Origin: Chloroflexota bacterium
Lineage (GTDB): Bacteria > Chloroflexota > Dehalococcoidia > Lucifugimonadales > Lucifugimonadaceae
Direction: 5' to 3'
Length of the DNA stretch: 32,736 nt
NCBI GenBank assembly: GCA_013204555.1
Contig: JABMNO010000001.1
Location: forward strand, 1 to 32,736
Shown here: positions 1-7,268 of the stretch, one piece after another
Position numbering within the stretch: the first letter of the stretch is position 1
Layout of the letters: the number at the start of each line of letters is the position of its first letter
The notes under the pieces: model-generated
What the model was told of the DNA's origin: nothing
The model's input: only the letters and a program-made list of their open reading frames with translations
Database searches by the model: none
Program-made: the position numbers and the translations under genes

Positions 1-64
1 CCACTTTCGCCTTGAAGTCTGCCGAGTGGTTACGGCGGGGTCGTCTGCTCATTTCTCACTCCTG

Positions 65-140
65 TTTCATGAGGCATTATCTTGCCTCACTCAGGCAGCG
101 ATTCCACTTATCCCACTGTGCAGATTTCCGGAGCCACCTC
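65..140 (+). repeat. Left copy of a window-end inverted repeat with nested hairpins
   Basis: This 76-bp stretch matches the reverse complement of 32661-32736 at 70 of 76 positions without gaps; the differences are at 77, 115, 120, 130, 133 and 137. It holds two overlapping inverted repeats. TGAGGCA (70-76) can pair with TGCCTCA (83-89), or TGCCT (83-87) can pair with AGGCA (93-97), so the two hairpins exclude each other. All stem bases are identical in both copies; the nearest difference (77) is in the loop. Similarity fades after about 144, where recognisable protein coding begins. The right copy stops at the window edge, so the full repeat may be longer. Its identity is unknown: dispersed element, transposon end, shared leader or assembly junction. 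Confidence 0.8.
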
Positions 141-930
141 TATCGGACCATCTGCAGATCAACTGGATGGCGCCACCGGCGAGCAAGTGCTTGAGTTTGC
201 GGCTGAGATGAGATCGGCCATAAGTGGGATGACGCTCAACTCAAACTTCTCTGAGGAGATCAGCAGTATTTGGGAGTCAATCTCCGCTGCAGGCGCCGAC
301 TCAATCACAGTCGCATGCCGCTCTTCCGCCAACGCTGAAGACTCCGCCGCCGCCAGCTTCGCCGGACAGTACCTGACGGTTCTTGGCCTGCGAAATGCGG
401 AAGAGATTGAGGGCGCAATCAAAGACTGCTGGGCGTCAATGTGGGAAGACAGCGCTGTTAGCTACGGGACCATGGGCGGGCACATATTGAGCAACCTGGC
501 CATGGCGGTGGTCGTGCAACGCGTCGTTCCTGCGGATGTCTCCGGAGTAGTGTTCTCCATGAACCCGATCATGGGCAATCATGATGAGATCTATATCAAC
601 TCAAGCTGGGGGCTTGGGGAGGCGGTAGTTTCGGGGCTTGTGACTCCTGATACCTACATCGTCAATAAGGGCTCGATGTCTCTGTCGTCAAAGCAGATAT
701 CACCGGCAAAGCAGATCAAATTCGTTGTTGGTGACACAGGCACGGCGTATCAGACTGACGTGCCTGCAATCCAAGTTGGCATCCCAACGCTTAGCGATTC
801 CGCCGCTGTCCAGGTCGCAACAATTGCCAGAGACGCTGAGGAGAGGGCAGGCATGCCGATGGACCTGGAGTGGGCGTATGAAGGCGATGAACTTTACGTA
901 CTCCAGGCCAGGCCGATCACAGCACTCTAG
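82..930 (+). CDS. PEP-utilising enzyme, N-terminal ATP-binding (PPDK_N) half, 5'-truncated
   Basis: The protein matches the ATP-grasp-like nucleotide-binding module of PEP synthase, pyruvate phosphate dikinase and rifampin phosphotransferase. Visible family blocks are RSSANAED (80-87), SFAGQY, CWAS, VVQRVV, DVSGVVFSMNP, SSWGLGEAVVSG and the C-terminal LEWA and LQARPIT segments. It ends at the domain boundary, so it carries no phosphohistidine domain of its own; a separate gene at 2429-4102 carries one. The usual N-terminal start of the domain (glycine/lysine-rich GGKxxNL and PVPxGF segments) is missing. The frame is open only back to a TGA at 70-72, and the TTG at 82 lies inside a repeat whose other copy has an in-frame stop. 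The gene is therefore probably 5'-truncated or joined to unrelated DNA. It shares its stop with the convergent gene on a CTAG. Confidence 0.8.
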   Translation: MPHSGSDSTYPTVQISGATSIGPSADQLDGATGEQVLEFAAEMRSAISGMTLNSNFSEEISSIWESISAAGADSITVACRSSANAEDSAAASFAGQYLTVLGLRNAEEIEGAIKDCWASMWEDSAVSYGTMGGHILSNLAMAVVVQRVVPADVSGVVFSMNPIMGNHDEIYINSSWGLGEAVVSGLVTPDTYIVNKGSMSLSSKQISPAKQIKFVVGDTGTAYQTDVPAIQVGIPTLSDSAAVQVATIARDAEERAGMPMDLEWAYEGDELYVLQARPITAL

Positions 931-2330
931 CCGACTGTTCCCGGTTTCTGGCGGGAGTTCAATCCGAACGACACCAGAACAGATCCAACGGAAGCGATCG
1001 CGATAATCATGAAAAGATTGTCGAATCCACCTGTCGCAGTGTCCGACCCACTCAGCACTCCGGCGATGATGGCTGAGCCCACGATGCTCCCAAGATAGCG
1101 GTTCGTTGAGTAGATCCCGGAGACGACGCCCGCGTGCTCTGACGGCACCGATTCGACGGCGCTTGCCTGCATGCTTGATACGGACAGTCCAAGTCCGACG
1201 CCCGCAATAAGTAGCGCGACAACCAGATTCGGAGTGGGGATTTCGGCTCCGCCTATTAAAAGGACGAACGAGCCAACAGTGAGCAGCAGCATGCCAATCA
1301 CCACAGGCGTTCTTCGGCCAATACGGTCTGAAAGCCTTCCGCCTATTGGAGCAAGGCCGGCGCTGCCAACTGATAACGCGGTCAAAACCAGACCGATCTC
1401 AAGCTTCGACACTCCATCTCGCTGGGTTAGCAGAAGCGGGACGGAAATCAACATCATGTACATTGCCATGTTGCTCAGCGCCACGCCTGAGGATGCCGCT
1501 GAGAAGGGGCGAACCAGAAAGAATCGTGGTTGAAACACCGGGTCAGGATGCCGCGACTCAAACACCAGGAAACCAGCGAACCCAAAGGCGACAACGATGG
1601 CCCAGATCACGACCACCGCGCCATCGATTGAATCGCCCTTCAATCCGAATATAAGTAACGACGCACCGGCGATCAGAATGAAGGGGAGCCAGATCGCACC
1701 GGCAATGTCGAAGCCATCGTCCCCGCGTTTCGTTGTTTCCAATCGAGGGAGCCAGCGCCATCCGACGTACAGAAGTGGAATCACTATTGGAAGATTCACC
1801 AGGAATATCGCTCGCCACCCTGCCAGTTCCACCAGCAATCCTCCCAGCGGAGGTCCAGAGGCAGCGGACACCCCGGCCACGGCTCCAATCATTCCGAATC
1901 CCTGAGCACGTCGTGCTGCCGGAACCGCCGCACGCACCAGTGCAGACCCATTCGGCAGCACTGCGGCGATTGTTAGCGCCTGTAGAAGCCGCGACGCGAG
2001 AAGGATAGGGAAATTCGGGGCAGTCGCTGCAATGACTGACGCTACGCCAAATCCGATGATGCTGCCCAGGATCAATCGGCGACGCCCAAATCGGTCACCA
2101 ATCTTCCCCGCCAACGGTTGAATGGACGCCATGGCGATCAGATAGCCGGTGATCAGCCAGCCAGCATCCGTCAGGCTCACGGAAAAGTCATCAACTATGT
2201 CAGGTAGCGCAACCGCGATCATCGTGGAGTTCAGCGGTGCCAGAATGATTCCAAGCGCGACAAACAGCGTGACGCGTTTTTCGAGCTGGCTAGCTGACTC
2301 CGTTGCCCCAGACGAAATGTTCGTGCTCAC
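927..2330 (-). CDS. MFS drug-efflux-type transporter
   Basis: A 467-residue polytopic membrane protein of the major facilitator superfamily, most like the EmrB/QacA-type multidrug exporters. The first cytoplasmic loop has motif A (GKIGDRFGRRR) and a second copy-like loop reads GRLSDRIGRR. A TM5-like segment (VAGVSAASGPPLGG) resembles motif C of antiporters. TM1 carries PLNSTMIAVALPDI, typical of these exporters. Hydrophobic segments span almost the whole length. Start: GTG at 2330 with a GGAGG-like sequence about 12 nt upstream; no better start was found. It lies between the two halves of a PEP-utilising phosphotransferase and is co-directional with the downstream half, which hints at a shared resistance or detoxification role (inference). 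The substrate cannot be told from sequence. Confidence 0.9.
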   Translation of the reverse strand: MSTNISSGATESASQLEKRVTLFVALGIILAPLNSTMIAVALPDIVDDFSVSLTDAGWLITGYLIAMASIQPLAGKIGDRFGRRRLILGSIIGFGVASVIAATAPNFPILLASRLLQALTIAAVLPNGSALVRAAVPAARRAQGFGMIGAVAGVSAASGPPLGGLLVELAGWRAIFLVNLPIVIPLLYVGWRWLPRLETTKRGDDGFDIAGAIWLPFILIAGASLLIFGLKGDSIDGAVVVIWAIVVAFGFAGFLVFESRHPDPVFQPRFFLVRPFSAASSGVALSNMAMYMMLISVPLLLTQRDGVSKLEIGLVLTALSVGSAGLAPIGGRLSDRIGRRTPVVIGMLLLTVGSFVLLIGGAEIPTPNLVVALLIAGVGLGLSVSSMQASAVESVPSEHAGVVSGIYSTNRYLGSIVGSAIIAGVLSGSDTATGGFDNLFMIIAIASVGSVLVSFGLNSRQKPGTVG

Positions 2331-2428
2331 AGTAGCCCGGAGCCCTCCATGGTCATGATTGGAGGACTCCCATGGCTACCGTAATACCGTTCATTGGATG
2401 GACAGGATTCAAACCTGCCGCTACGTCA

Positions 2429-4102
2429 TTAGGACAGGATACGAACTTCGCCCGCCGTTCCATCCACTTCGATTGTCGCTCCATCTGGAATCTTGACCGT
2501 TGCGATAGCCGTTCCGCCCACGCAGGGAATTCCGTACTCACGAGCAACTATGCCGCAGTGACTCAATGCTCCGCCAACGTCTGTGACAACGGCGGCAGCG
2601 ATTCCGAACAATGGCGTCCAGGGCGGTGCAGTAGTTGGTGCGACGAGAATTTCGCCTTGCTTGAGTCTTGTGCCTTCCTGCAGGTTCATGATGACTCTGG
2701 CAGTGCCGCGCGCAACGCCAGCGGATACCGGGGTCCCCGTTACCAGATCCGTAACTTCTGAAATATTGGGTGGCCCACCGAAGAATCTTCCGATTGCCCT
2801 ACCGACTGGATTATCCGGTGGTGGCCCGTAATCTGTACCGATAAACGGTGGACATACCACGCTGGACCACTTCTCCATCTCAGCTTTCTCATCGGTTATC
2901 TGCTGTTTGAAGTCCCCACCGTTGAGGAGTCCAGAACGGACCGTGTCTGGAACCAGGTAGAAGACGTCGCCACGGTGGGCTATGACACCTTTGGCGGCAA
3001 GCCTGTCGCCAAACGCCAGGAAAATGTGACGGAGGTGGTGAAGTCCACCCTGGTCAATCCAGAAGTTGTGGTCTTCCTGAATTCGGCTGCCTTCTCGACC
3101 GGCGTTGAGAAACATTTCAAATGCACCCTTTACTTCATCGGGGTGATTCACCAACTTCGCCCTGGCGGCTGCTGTGGCGGCATCTCTTTCTTTGATCTGT
3201 TCTGTGTGATTGGCCCTTGGGTCCCTGGCGCCCGCAGCCATGTTCTCTCGTATAGCGGTTAACGCGGGGGTGGGATCTTCCGTCCAACTGGGGTCAGAGA
3301 TCTCAATTACGCCATCGGATCTGTGGCCGTATGTGTCCATGAGGCCCCGGAGTTCGGCAAGAAACTCACGTCCCTCTTCGGTGCCAACGAAACTTGAAAG
3401 CGCGGCGTTGGTCGACTTCGTTCGAATCGGGTTAGCTACGGACGACTTGTCCTTGTACTTCTGCGCCAGGTCCCAGAGTTGGTACCCGACCTCAAGGCTG
3501 ATGTTGTGATCGGCTTTGATCAGCCCATAAGCATCAAGTTCGGAGGTCCCTTCAAATAGATCGAGGTACATGTCAACGAACATGCTGACACCTGAGAGGA
3601 ATCCCACACCTACGTGGAAGTGGATGTCCCACAGGTCTGCATAACGCTCGAACGCATCATCCATGTGCGCAAGAAGCTCTTCGTCTGATGCTGCCTCCAG
3701 ATCAAATGCAGACCAGAAGTCGTGGTGGGCCTTAACTCTTGGTAGCCACTCGTTCTCCCACCGTTCGTGGAACACGGGAAGAAGGGCCTTCAGTGTCGCT
3801 TCTGCATGCTTACCGGCCTCTTCCATGCCCTCCGGTGGGACCGTCGGAACAGCAGCGTTGAAGTAGTAGGTGTTGAAGCGGTCACACATCAGCGTGATAG
3901 GTTGCCCTGCATTTTTGAATCCACGTGCCGTACCTTCGCTCCACGGATTCGCAGCGAGCCATCCCGTCATCGGAGTTATCGGCTCCGGAGCGTGCATCCG
4001 GTCGTACATCCATGGCTTGTGCAAATCTTCCGGATTCGGCCAGGCAACTGGAAAGTCGGGTGGCAGCGGGAATGGTTTTGGCTCTGGGTGGGCGTCAGAC
4101 AT
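2429..4102 (-). CDS. PEP-utilising enzyme, central plus phosphohistidine (mobile) domain half
   Basis: A 557-residue protein lacking the ATP-binding module. Its C-terminal ~90 residues (about 465-557) are the swivelling phosphohistidine domain. GGALSHCGIVAREYGIPCV (510-528) carries the expected phospho-acceptor His515, and the family ending VDGTAGEVRI follows. The N-terminal ~440 residues are helical, rich in Trp and His, and occupy the place of the substrate-binding domain of rifampin-phosphotransferase-like enzymes (inference). In that family one polypeptide holds ATP-binding, substrate and His domains; here the first is a separate gene at 82-930. The ATG at 4102 is chosen because TAGGAG lies 8 nt upstream; the frame is open further upstream but without family resemblance. 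The substrate is unknown. Confidence 0.85.
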   Translation of the reverse strand: MSDAHPEPKPFPLPPDFPVAWPNPEDLHKPWMYDRMHAPEPITPMTGWLAANPWSEGTARGFKNAGQPITLMCDRFNTYYFNAAVPTVPPEGMEEAGKHAEATLKALLPVFHERWENEWLPRVKAHHDFWSAFDLEAASDEELLAHMDDAFERYADLWDIHFHVGVGFLSGVSMFVDMYLDLFEGTSELDAYGLIKADHNISLEVGYQLWDLAQKYKDKSSVANPIRTKSTNAALSSFVGTEEGREFLAELRGLMDTYGHRSDGVIEISDPSWTEDPTPALTAIRENMAAGARDPRANHTEQIKERDAATAAARAKLVNHPDEVKGAFEMFLNAGREGSRIQEDHNFWIDQGGLHHLRHIFLAFGDRLAAKGVIAHRGDVFYLVPDTVRSGLLNGGDFKQQITDEKAEMEKWSSVVCPPFIGTDYGPPPDNPVGRAIGRFFGGPPNISEVTDLVTGTPVSAGVARGTARVIMNLQEGTRLKQGEILVAPTTAPPWTPLFGIAAAVVTDVGGALSHCGIVAREYGIPCVGGTAIATVKIPDGATIEVDGTAGEVRILS

Positions 4103-4191
4103 GATTGATCTCCTATATTTCACACGCCCGTGGTAGTCAAGATAATGTGGCGCGTTGACGATGCAGAATCGTAGCACGCGAACGAGGCCGA

Positions 4192-4221
4192 TTGGTTCCT
4201 GAAAGAAGTGCGGCGTACAAT
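4192..4221 (+). promoter_or_regulatory. Putative sigma70-type promoter for the enolase-superfamily gene
   Basis: A -35-like TTGGTT (4192-4197) and a -10-like TACAAT (4216-4221) are separated by 18 bp, about 95 bp upstream of the ATG at 4317 and in the divergent gap with the phosphohistidine-domain gene. Assignment is by consensus only. Confidence 0.4.
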
Positions 4222-4316
4222 CGCCGCCTTCTCTCCTATCCAACAACGTGACAGCAGATTCGAAAACTGCCCGACACCGAAGTACGTTCAACCGATGAGC
4301 GCCTGGAGGCCACTAA

Positions 4317-5537
4317 ATGAAGATCAAAGAAGTAAAGACCTGGGCAGTAGCAAATCCACCGCCTCACTTTGGCGGCCCGTACTGGGTGTTCGTGAAGCTC
4401 ACCACTGATAACGGTATCTCTGGTTACGGAGAGGCCTACGGCGTCCCGTTTTCGGCCGACAGAGTGTGTTCACTGATTGAAGATGTTGTTGAGCGTCACG
4501 TGATTGGCCAGAGTCCGTTTCAGATTGAAACCCTGTGGCGGATCATCTACTCAAGTGGCTTTGGCCAGCACCCTGAGTTCACGATGGGCGGAGTGCTCAG
4601 CGCGATTGAGATCGCGTGCTGGGATATCGTCGGTAAGGCGCTGGATCAACCGGTCTACAACTTGCTCGGTGGAATGGTGAACGACAAACTTCGTTCGTAC
4701 ACGTATCTGTACCCCGGGGATCCATCTCCAGACGAGATGGCCGTCACAAATATCCACGGCGATCCCGAGATGGCTCCAAAACGGGCAGAGCACTACATCA
4801 ACCTGGGATTCACAGCTGTCGGATACGACCCGGTGATGCCGATGGGGTCGTTCGATCCTCGGCAACTCTCGCTCGAGAGCCTGGATAACGCCGAGCTGGT
4901 AACGAAGAACCTGCGAGAGGTCGCCGGCAGCAAGTGCGACTTGCTTGTGAAGACACACGGTGAAATGACGACATCAAGCGCTATCAGGCTGGCAAAGAGA
5001 TTGGAAAAGTTCGATCCTCTGTGGCTTGAGGAACCTACTCCCCCTGAGAACAAGAATGAGATGGCCCGTGTTGCACACTCAACCAGCATCCCGGTGGCAA
5101 CCGGTGAGCGCTTGGTCACTAAGTACGATTTCGCTGAGTTACTCAGCAAGCAGGCAGCTTCGATTCTGCAACCTGCGTTGGCGAGAGTGGGTGGGATTCT
5201 CGAAGCGAAGAAGATCGCTGGAATGGCAGAGGCTCACTACGCTCAGATGGCTCCACATCTGTACGCCGGGCCTATTGAGGCCGCTGCGAATATCCAGCTT
5301 GCCACGTGTAGCCCCAACTTCCTGATTCAGGAAAGCATAGGAACATTCGATGGGTTCTACGCCGACATCTTGAAGAAGCCCATCCAGTGGCAGAATGGCT
5401 ACATCGTCCCACCAACCGACCCCGGTATTGGCTACGAGATTGACGAAGAGGTCGCCGACGCCAACCCATACACGGAGCAGAAAGTGTTCCCGCCCATGGA
5501 GCTGTCGCCCTACGTGGCAGAGCTAGAGGATCGCTAG
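4317..5537 (+). CDS. Enolase-superfamily (mandelate racemase/galactonate dehydratase-like) protein
   Basis: A 406-residue member of the enolase superfamily (COG4948 type): N-terminal capping domain to about residue 120, then a (beta/alpha)8 barrel. Family signatures include the ALDQPVYNLLGG segment, LWLEEPTPPEN (E238/E239), ATGERL (E264) and APHLYAGPI with His314. Such enzymes abstract a proton alpha to a carboxylate and usually dehydrate sugar acids. Key positions differ from galactonate dehydratase: the first metal ligand, Asp in D-F-H-G, appears as Lys212 in K-T-H-G; the second-strand KxK-type base is not seen (AVGYDP); QPD is QPA. A subfamily with a THG motif at this place may exist, so the protein may still be active with different chemistry. 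SD-like GGAGG lies 8 nt before the ATG. It shares a CTAG stop with the small gene opposite. Confidence 0.85.
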   Translation: MKIKEVKTWAVANPPPHFGGPYWVFVKLTTDNGISGYGEAYGVPFSADRVCSLIEDVVERHVIGQSPFQIETLWRIIYSSGFGQHPEFTMGGVLSAIEIACWDIVGKALDQPVYNLLGGMVNDKLRSYTYLYPGDPSPDEMAVTNIHGDPEMAPKRAEHYINLGFTAVGYDPVMPMGSFDPRQLSLESLDNAELVTKNLREVAGSKCDLLVKTHGEMTTSSAIRLAKRLEKFDPLWLEEPTPPENKNEMARVAHSTSIPVATGERLVTKYDFAELLSKQAASILQPALARVGGILEAKKIAGMAEAHYAQMAPHLYAGPIEAAANIQLATCSPNFLIQESIGTFDGFYADILKKPIQWQNGYIVPPTDPGIGYEIDEEVADANPYTEQKVFPPMELSPYVAELEDR

Positions 5538-5683
5538 AACCTCAGCAACTTCCTGACCGACGCGATCAGGCGTGAAACCGGGTTCTTCCCAGCGGCCGAG
5601 GCAGATTTCGACCGTTGGGAGGTGCATTTGACGCAGGTGCAGTAGGGCGGATGTGGATTATTTCGGTAGTCCCGTTCCTGCAC
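5534..5683 (-). CDS. Small putative zinc-binding protein (CxCxxC), 49 aa
   Basis: A short reading frame below usual length cutoffs. It starts at GTG 5683 with GGAG six bases upstream and ends with TAG at 5534-5536, which shares CTAG with the stop of the convergent enolase-superfamily gene, as other convergent pairs here do. The 49-residue product has an N-terminal HPPYCTCVKC segment (11-20), a three-cysteine knuckle that could bind metal together with a histidine, and a basic, amphipathic C-terminus ending KLLRF. Similar proline/histidine plus CxCxxC tails are recalled from Chloroflexota proteins, but this was not checked. It may be an independent small protein or the surviving 3' end of a larger gene, since two stop codons (TAATAA) lie upstream in frame. 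Confidence 0.55.
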   Translation of the reverse strand: MQERDYRNNPHPPYCTCVKCTSQRSKSASAAGKNPVSRLIASVRKLLRF

Positions 5684-5750
5684 TTGTTGCTCCGTTTGCT
5701 GATATTGCTCTGTGCCTCTACTTTATTAGATGTTCACAGGGTTCAAGCGG

Positions 5751-7100
5751 CTATTCGTCGCCCTGAATAGTAGGCAGATTAGACAGCGCCGCCTGGCTTG
5801 CCGATTCCGAGAAGCCCTCGCCCGCGGAATCTGAGCCGTCAACGAAATCGTGGAACGACTCAATATCCAGGTTGGAGTTTGCGCTGATAACGCAGAGGAT
5901 GGTCTTGCGTTCGCGATTCTCCCGACAGGCAATTGCTTCGTCGATTACTGCTTTCACCGCATAGGCGGACTCAGGAGCCGGAATCACGCCCTCAGCGCGT
6001 GCGAACGTTACCGCCGCCCCTAACGCCTCATGTTGAGTGTAGGCGCGAGCCTCAATCTGCTTCTCTCGGTAGAGGGCGCTGATCAGAGGTGACATGCCGT
6101 GGTATCGCATACCGCCAGCCCGCATCTTTGGTGGCATGTAGCCGCGGCCAAGCGTGTACATCTTGATCATGGGCGCGAGTCCCTGCGAGTCGCCGTAATC
6201 GTAGCCGTACTGGCCCTTCGTCAGGCTGGGATATTCTGCCGCTTCCACCGCAATGAACCGGGCTTTGCCCAGCAGATCTTTGTAGAACGGGAACATCAGT
6301 CCGCCAAACGCGCTTCCGCCGCCGACCGCTGATATGAGAATGTCTGGTCGGCCACCGGCGCGACGCATCTGGCGCTTCGCTTCGAGTCCGATCACCGTCT
6401 GGTGAAGCAGGACGTGGTTCATCACCGTTCCCCACGCGAACTTGGTGTCCTTATCGCGGCTGGCGTCTTCGAACGCTGCGCTGAGCGCTAGACCCAGCGA
6501 CCCCGGAGAGTCCGGGTCTTGCTCCAGTTGCTCCCTACCCGTGGCGGTTCGGTCGCTCGGGCTGGGGATTACCTCGGTATCGAGAACTTCCATCACGTAT
6601 CGACCGTGTGGCTTCTCTTCGTAACTCGACCTCACCATGTACACGGATGATTCAAGGTTGAACACGTTCGTGGCCATCGCCAACGAGACGCCCCACTCTC
6701 CATTTCCCGTGCCTGTGACCAGCCGTTTTACGCCCTGTTCGCGCGCATAGTAGGCCTGTGCAACTGCGGTGTTTGCCTCGTAGGTGTAAGAGGTCACGCC
6801 CTCCAGCTTGAAGAAGATCTTTGCTGGCGTGCCCAACTCTTTCTCAAGTCGTTCCGCCCGGTATAGTGCCGTCGGTCGCCAGTCTGAGTAGTACTCCTGG
6901 AGCGGCTTTGGGATACTGATTTCCCGTTGCTCTTGCTCCAACTCCTGCTTGATCAACTCGTCTGGAACGAACGGCTCAAGGTCATGCGGTCCAAGTCGAT
7001 ATCCACTTGGGCTGCGCATATTGGGGGCTGGAAACGTCAGGTCAGGGACGACGTTGTACCAGGCGTCTGGAAAGTCTTTGCGTTCGGGTGCGATTCGCAT
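5751..7100 (-). CDS. TrpB2-like protein lacking the PLP lysine
   Basis: A 449-residue protein with the full layout of the TrpB-like (TrpB2, TIGR01415-type) fold-type II PLP family: N-terminal DAWYNVVPDL, RPTALYRAERLE, TPAKIFFKLEG, MNHVLLHQTVIG, AVGGGSAFGG and a C-terminal EGVIPAPES block. The catalytic segment usually reads GSHKPNTA; here it is Y-T-Y-E-A-N-T-A, putting Glu108 (codon GAG at 6777-6779) where the lysine that binds PLP should be. The active-site Glu of the ETGAGQ motif is also gone (TGTGNGEWG, Gly130). A normal tryptophan synthase reaction is therefore unlikely. The frame is otherwise intact and full length, which argues for selection on another role, catalytic or not. No trpA or other trp gene lies nearby. 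The ATG has only a weak SD-like sequence. Confidence 0.85.
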   Translation of the reverse strand: MRIAPERKDFPDAWYNVVPDLTFPAPNMRSPSGYRLGPHDLEPFVPDELIKQELEQEQREISIPKPLQEYYSDWRPTALYRAERLEKELGTPAKIFFKLEGVTSYTYEANTAVAQAYYAREQGVKRLVTGTGNGEWGVSLAMATNVFNLESSVYMVRSSYEEKPHGRYVMEVLDTEVIPSPSDRTATGREQLEQDPDSPGSLGLALSAAFEDASRDKDTKFAWGTVMNHVLLHQTVIGLEAKRQMRRAGGRPDILISAVGGGSAFGGLMFPFYKDLLGKARFIAVEAAEYPSLTKGQYGYDYGDSQGLAPMIKMYTLGRGYMPPKMRAGGMRYHGMSPLISALYREKQIEARAYTQHEALGAAVTFARAEGVIPAPESAYAVKAVIDEAIACRENRERKTILCVISANSNLDIESFHDFVDGSDSAGEGFSESASQAALSNLPTIQGDE

Positions 7101-7268
7101 TGTTTGCCGCCCTGTTTTTGCCGCCGTGTCGTTGAAGCCTGCCGAAAGTTTAACCGATACAACTGCTCTCCGATTGCCATCGACCTATTGGATATCCGAA
7201 CGTATGTTCCTAATCTTGCAAATTATTCCGGGTCTTGTCAGTAGATTTTCGAGGGAGATTCCAAGAGC

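Noticed and set aside
12..211. Short plus-strand frames at the left end
   Set aside because: They run through the repeat and into the PPDK_N frame, with no protein-like features.
2395..2466. tRNA-like 72-nt element on the minus strand: 7-bp acceptor-like pairing (TGGATGG with CCATCCA) and a T-arm-like stem-loop
   Set aside because: No D arm or anticodon arm can be drawn, the T-loop lacks the usual C, and the 5' half is the conserved coding end of the phosphohistidine domain.
5523..5627. Alternative 34-codon minus-strand frame (MHLPTVEICLG...)
   Set aside because: It overlaps the 49-codon frame, which has a better ribosome site, a metal-binding motif and a stop shared with the neighbour; this one has an upstream stop and no SD.
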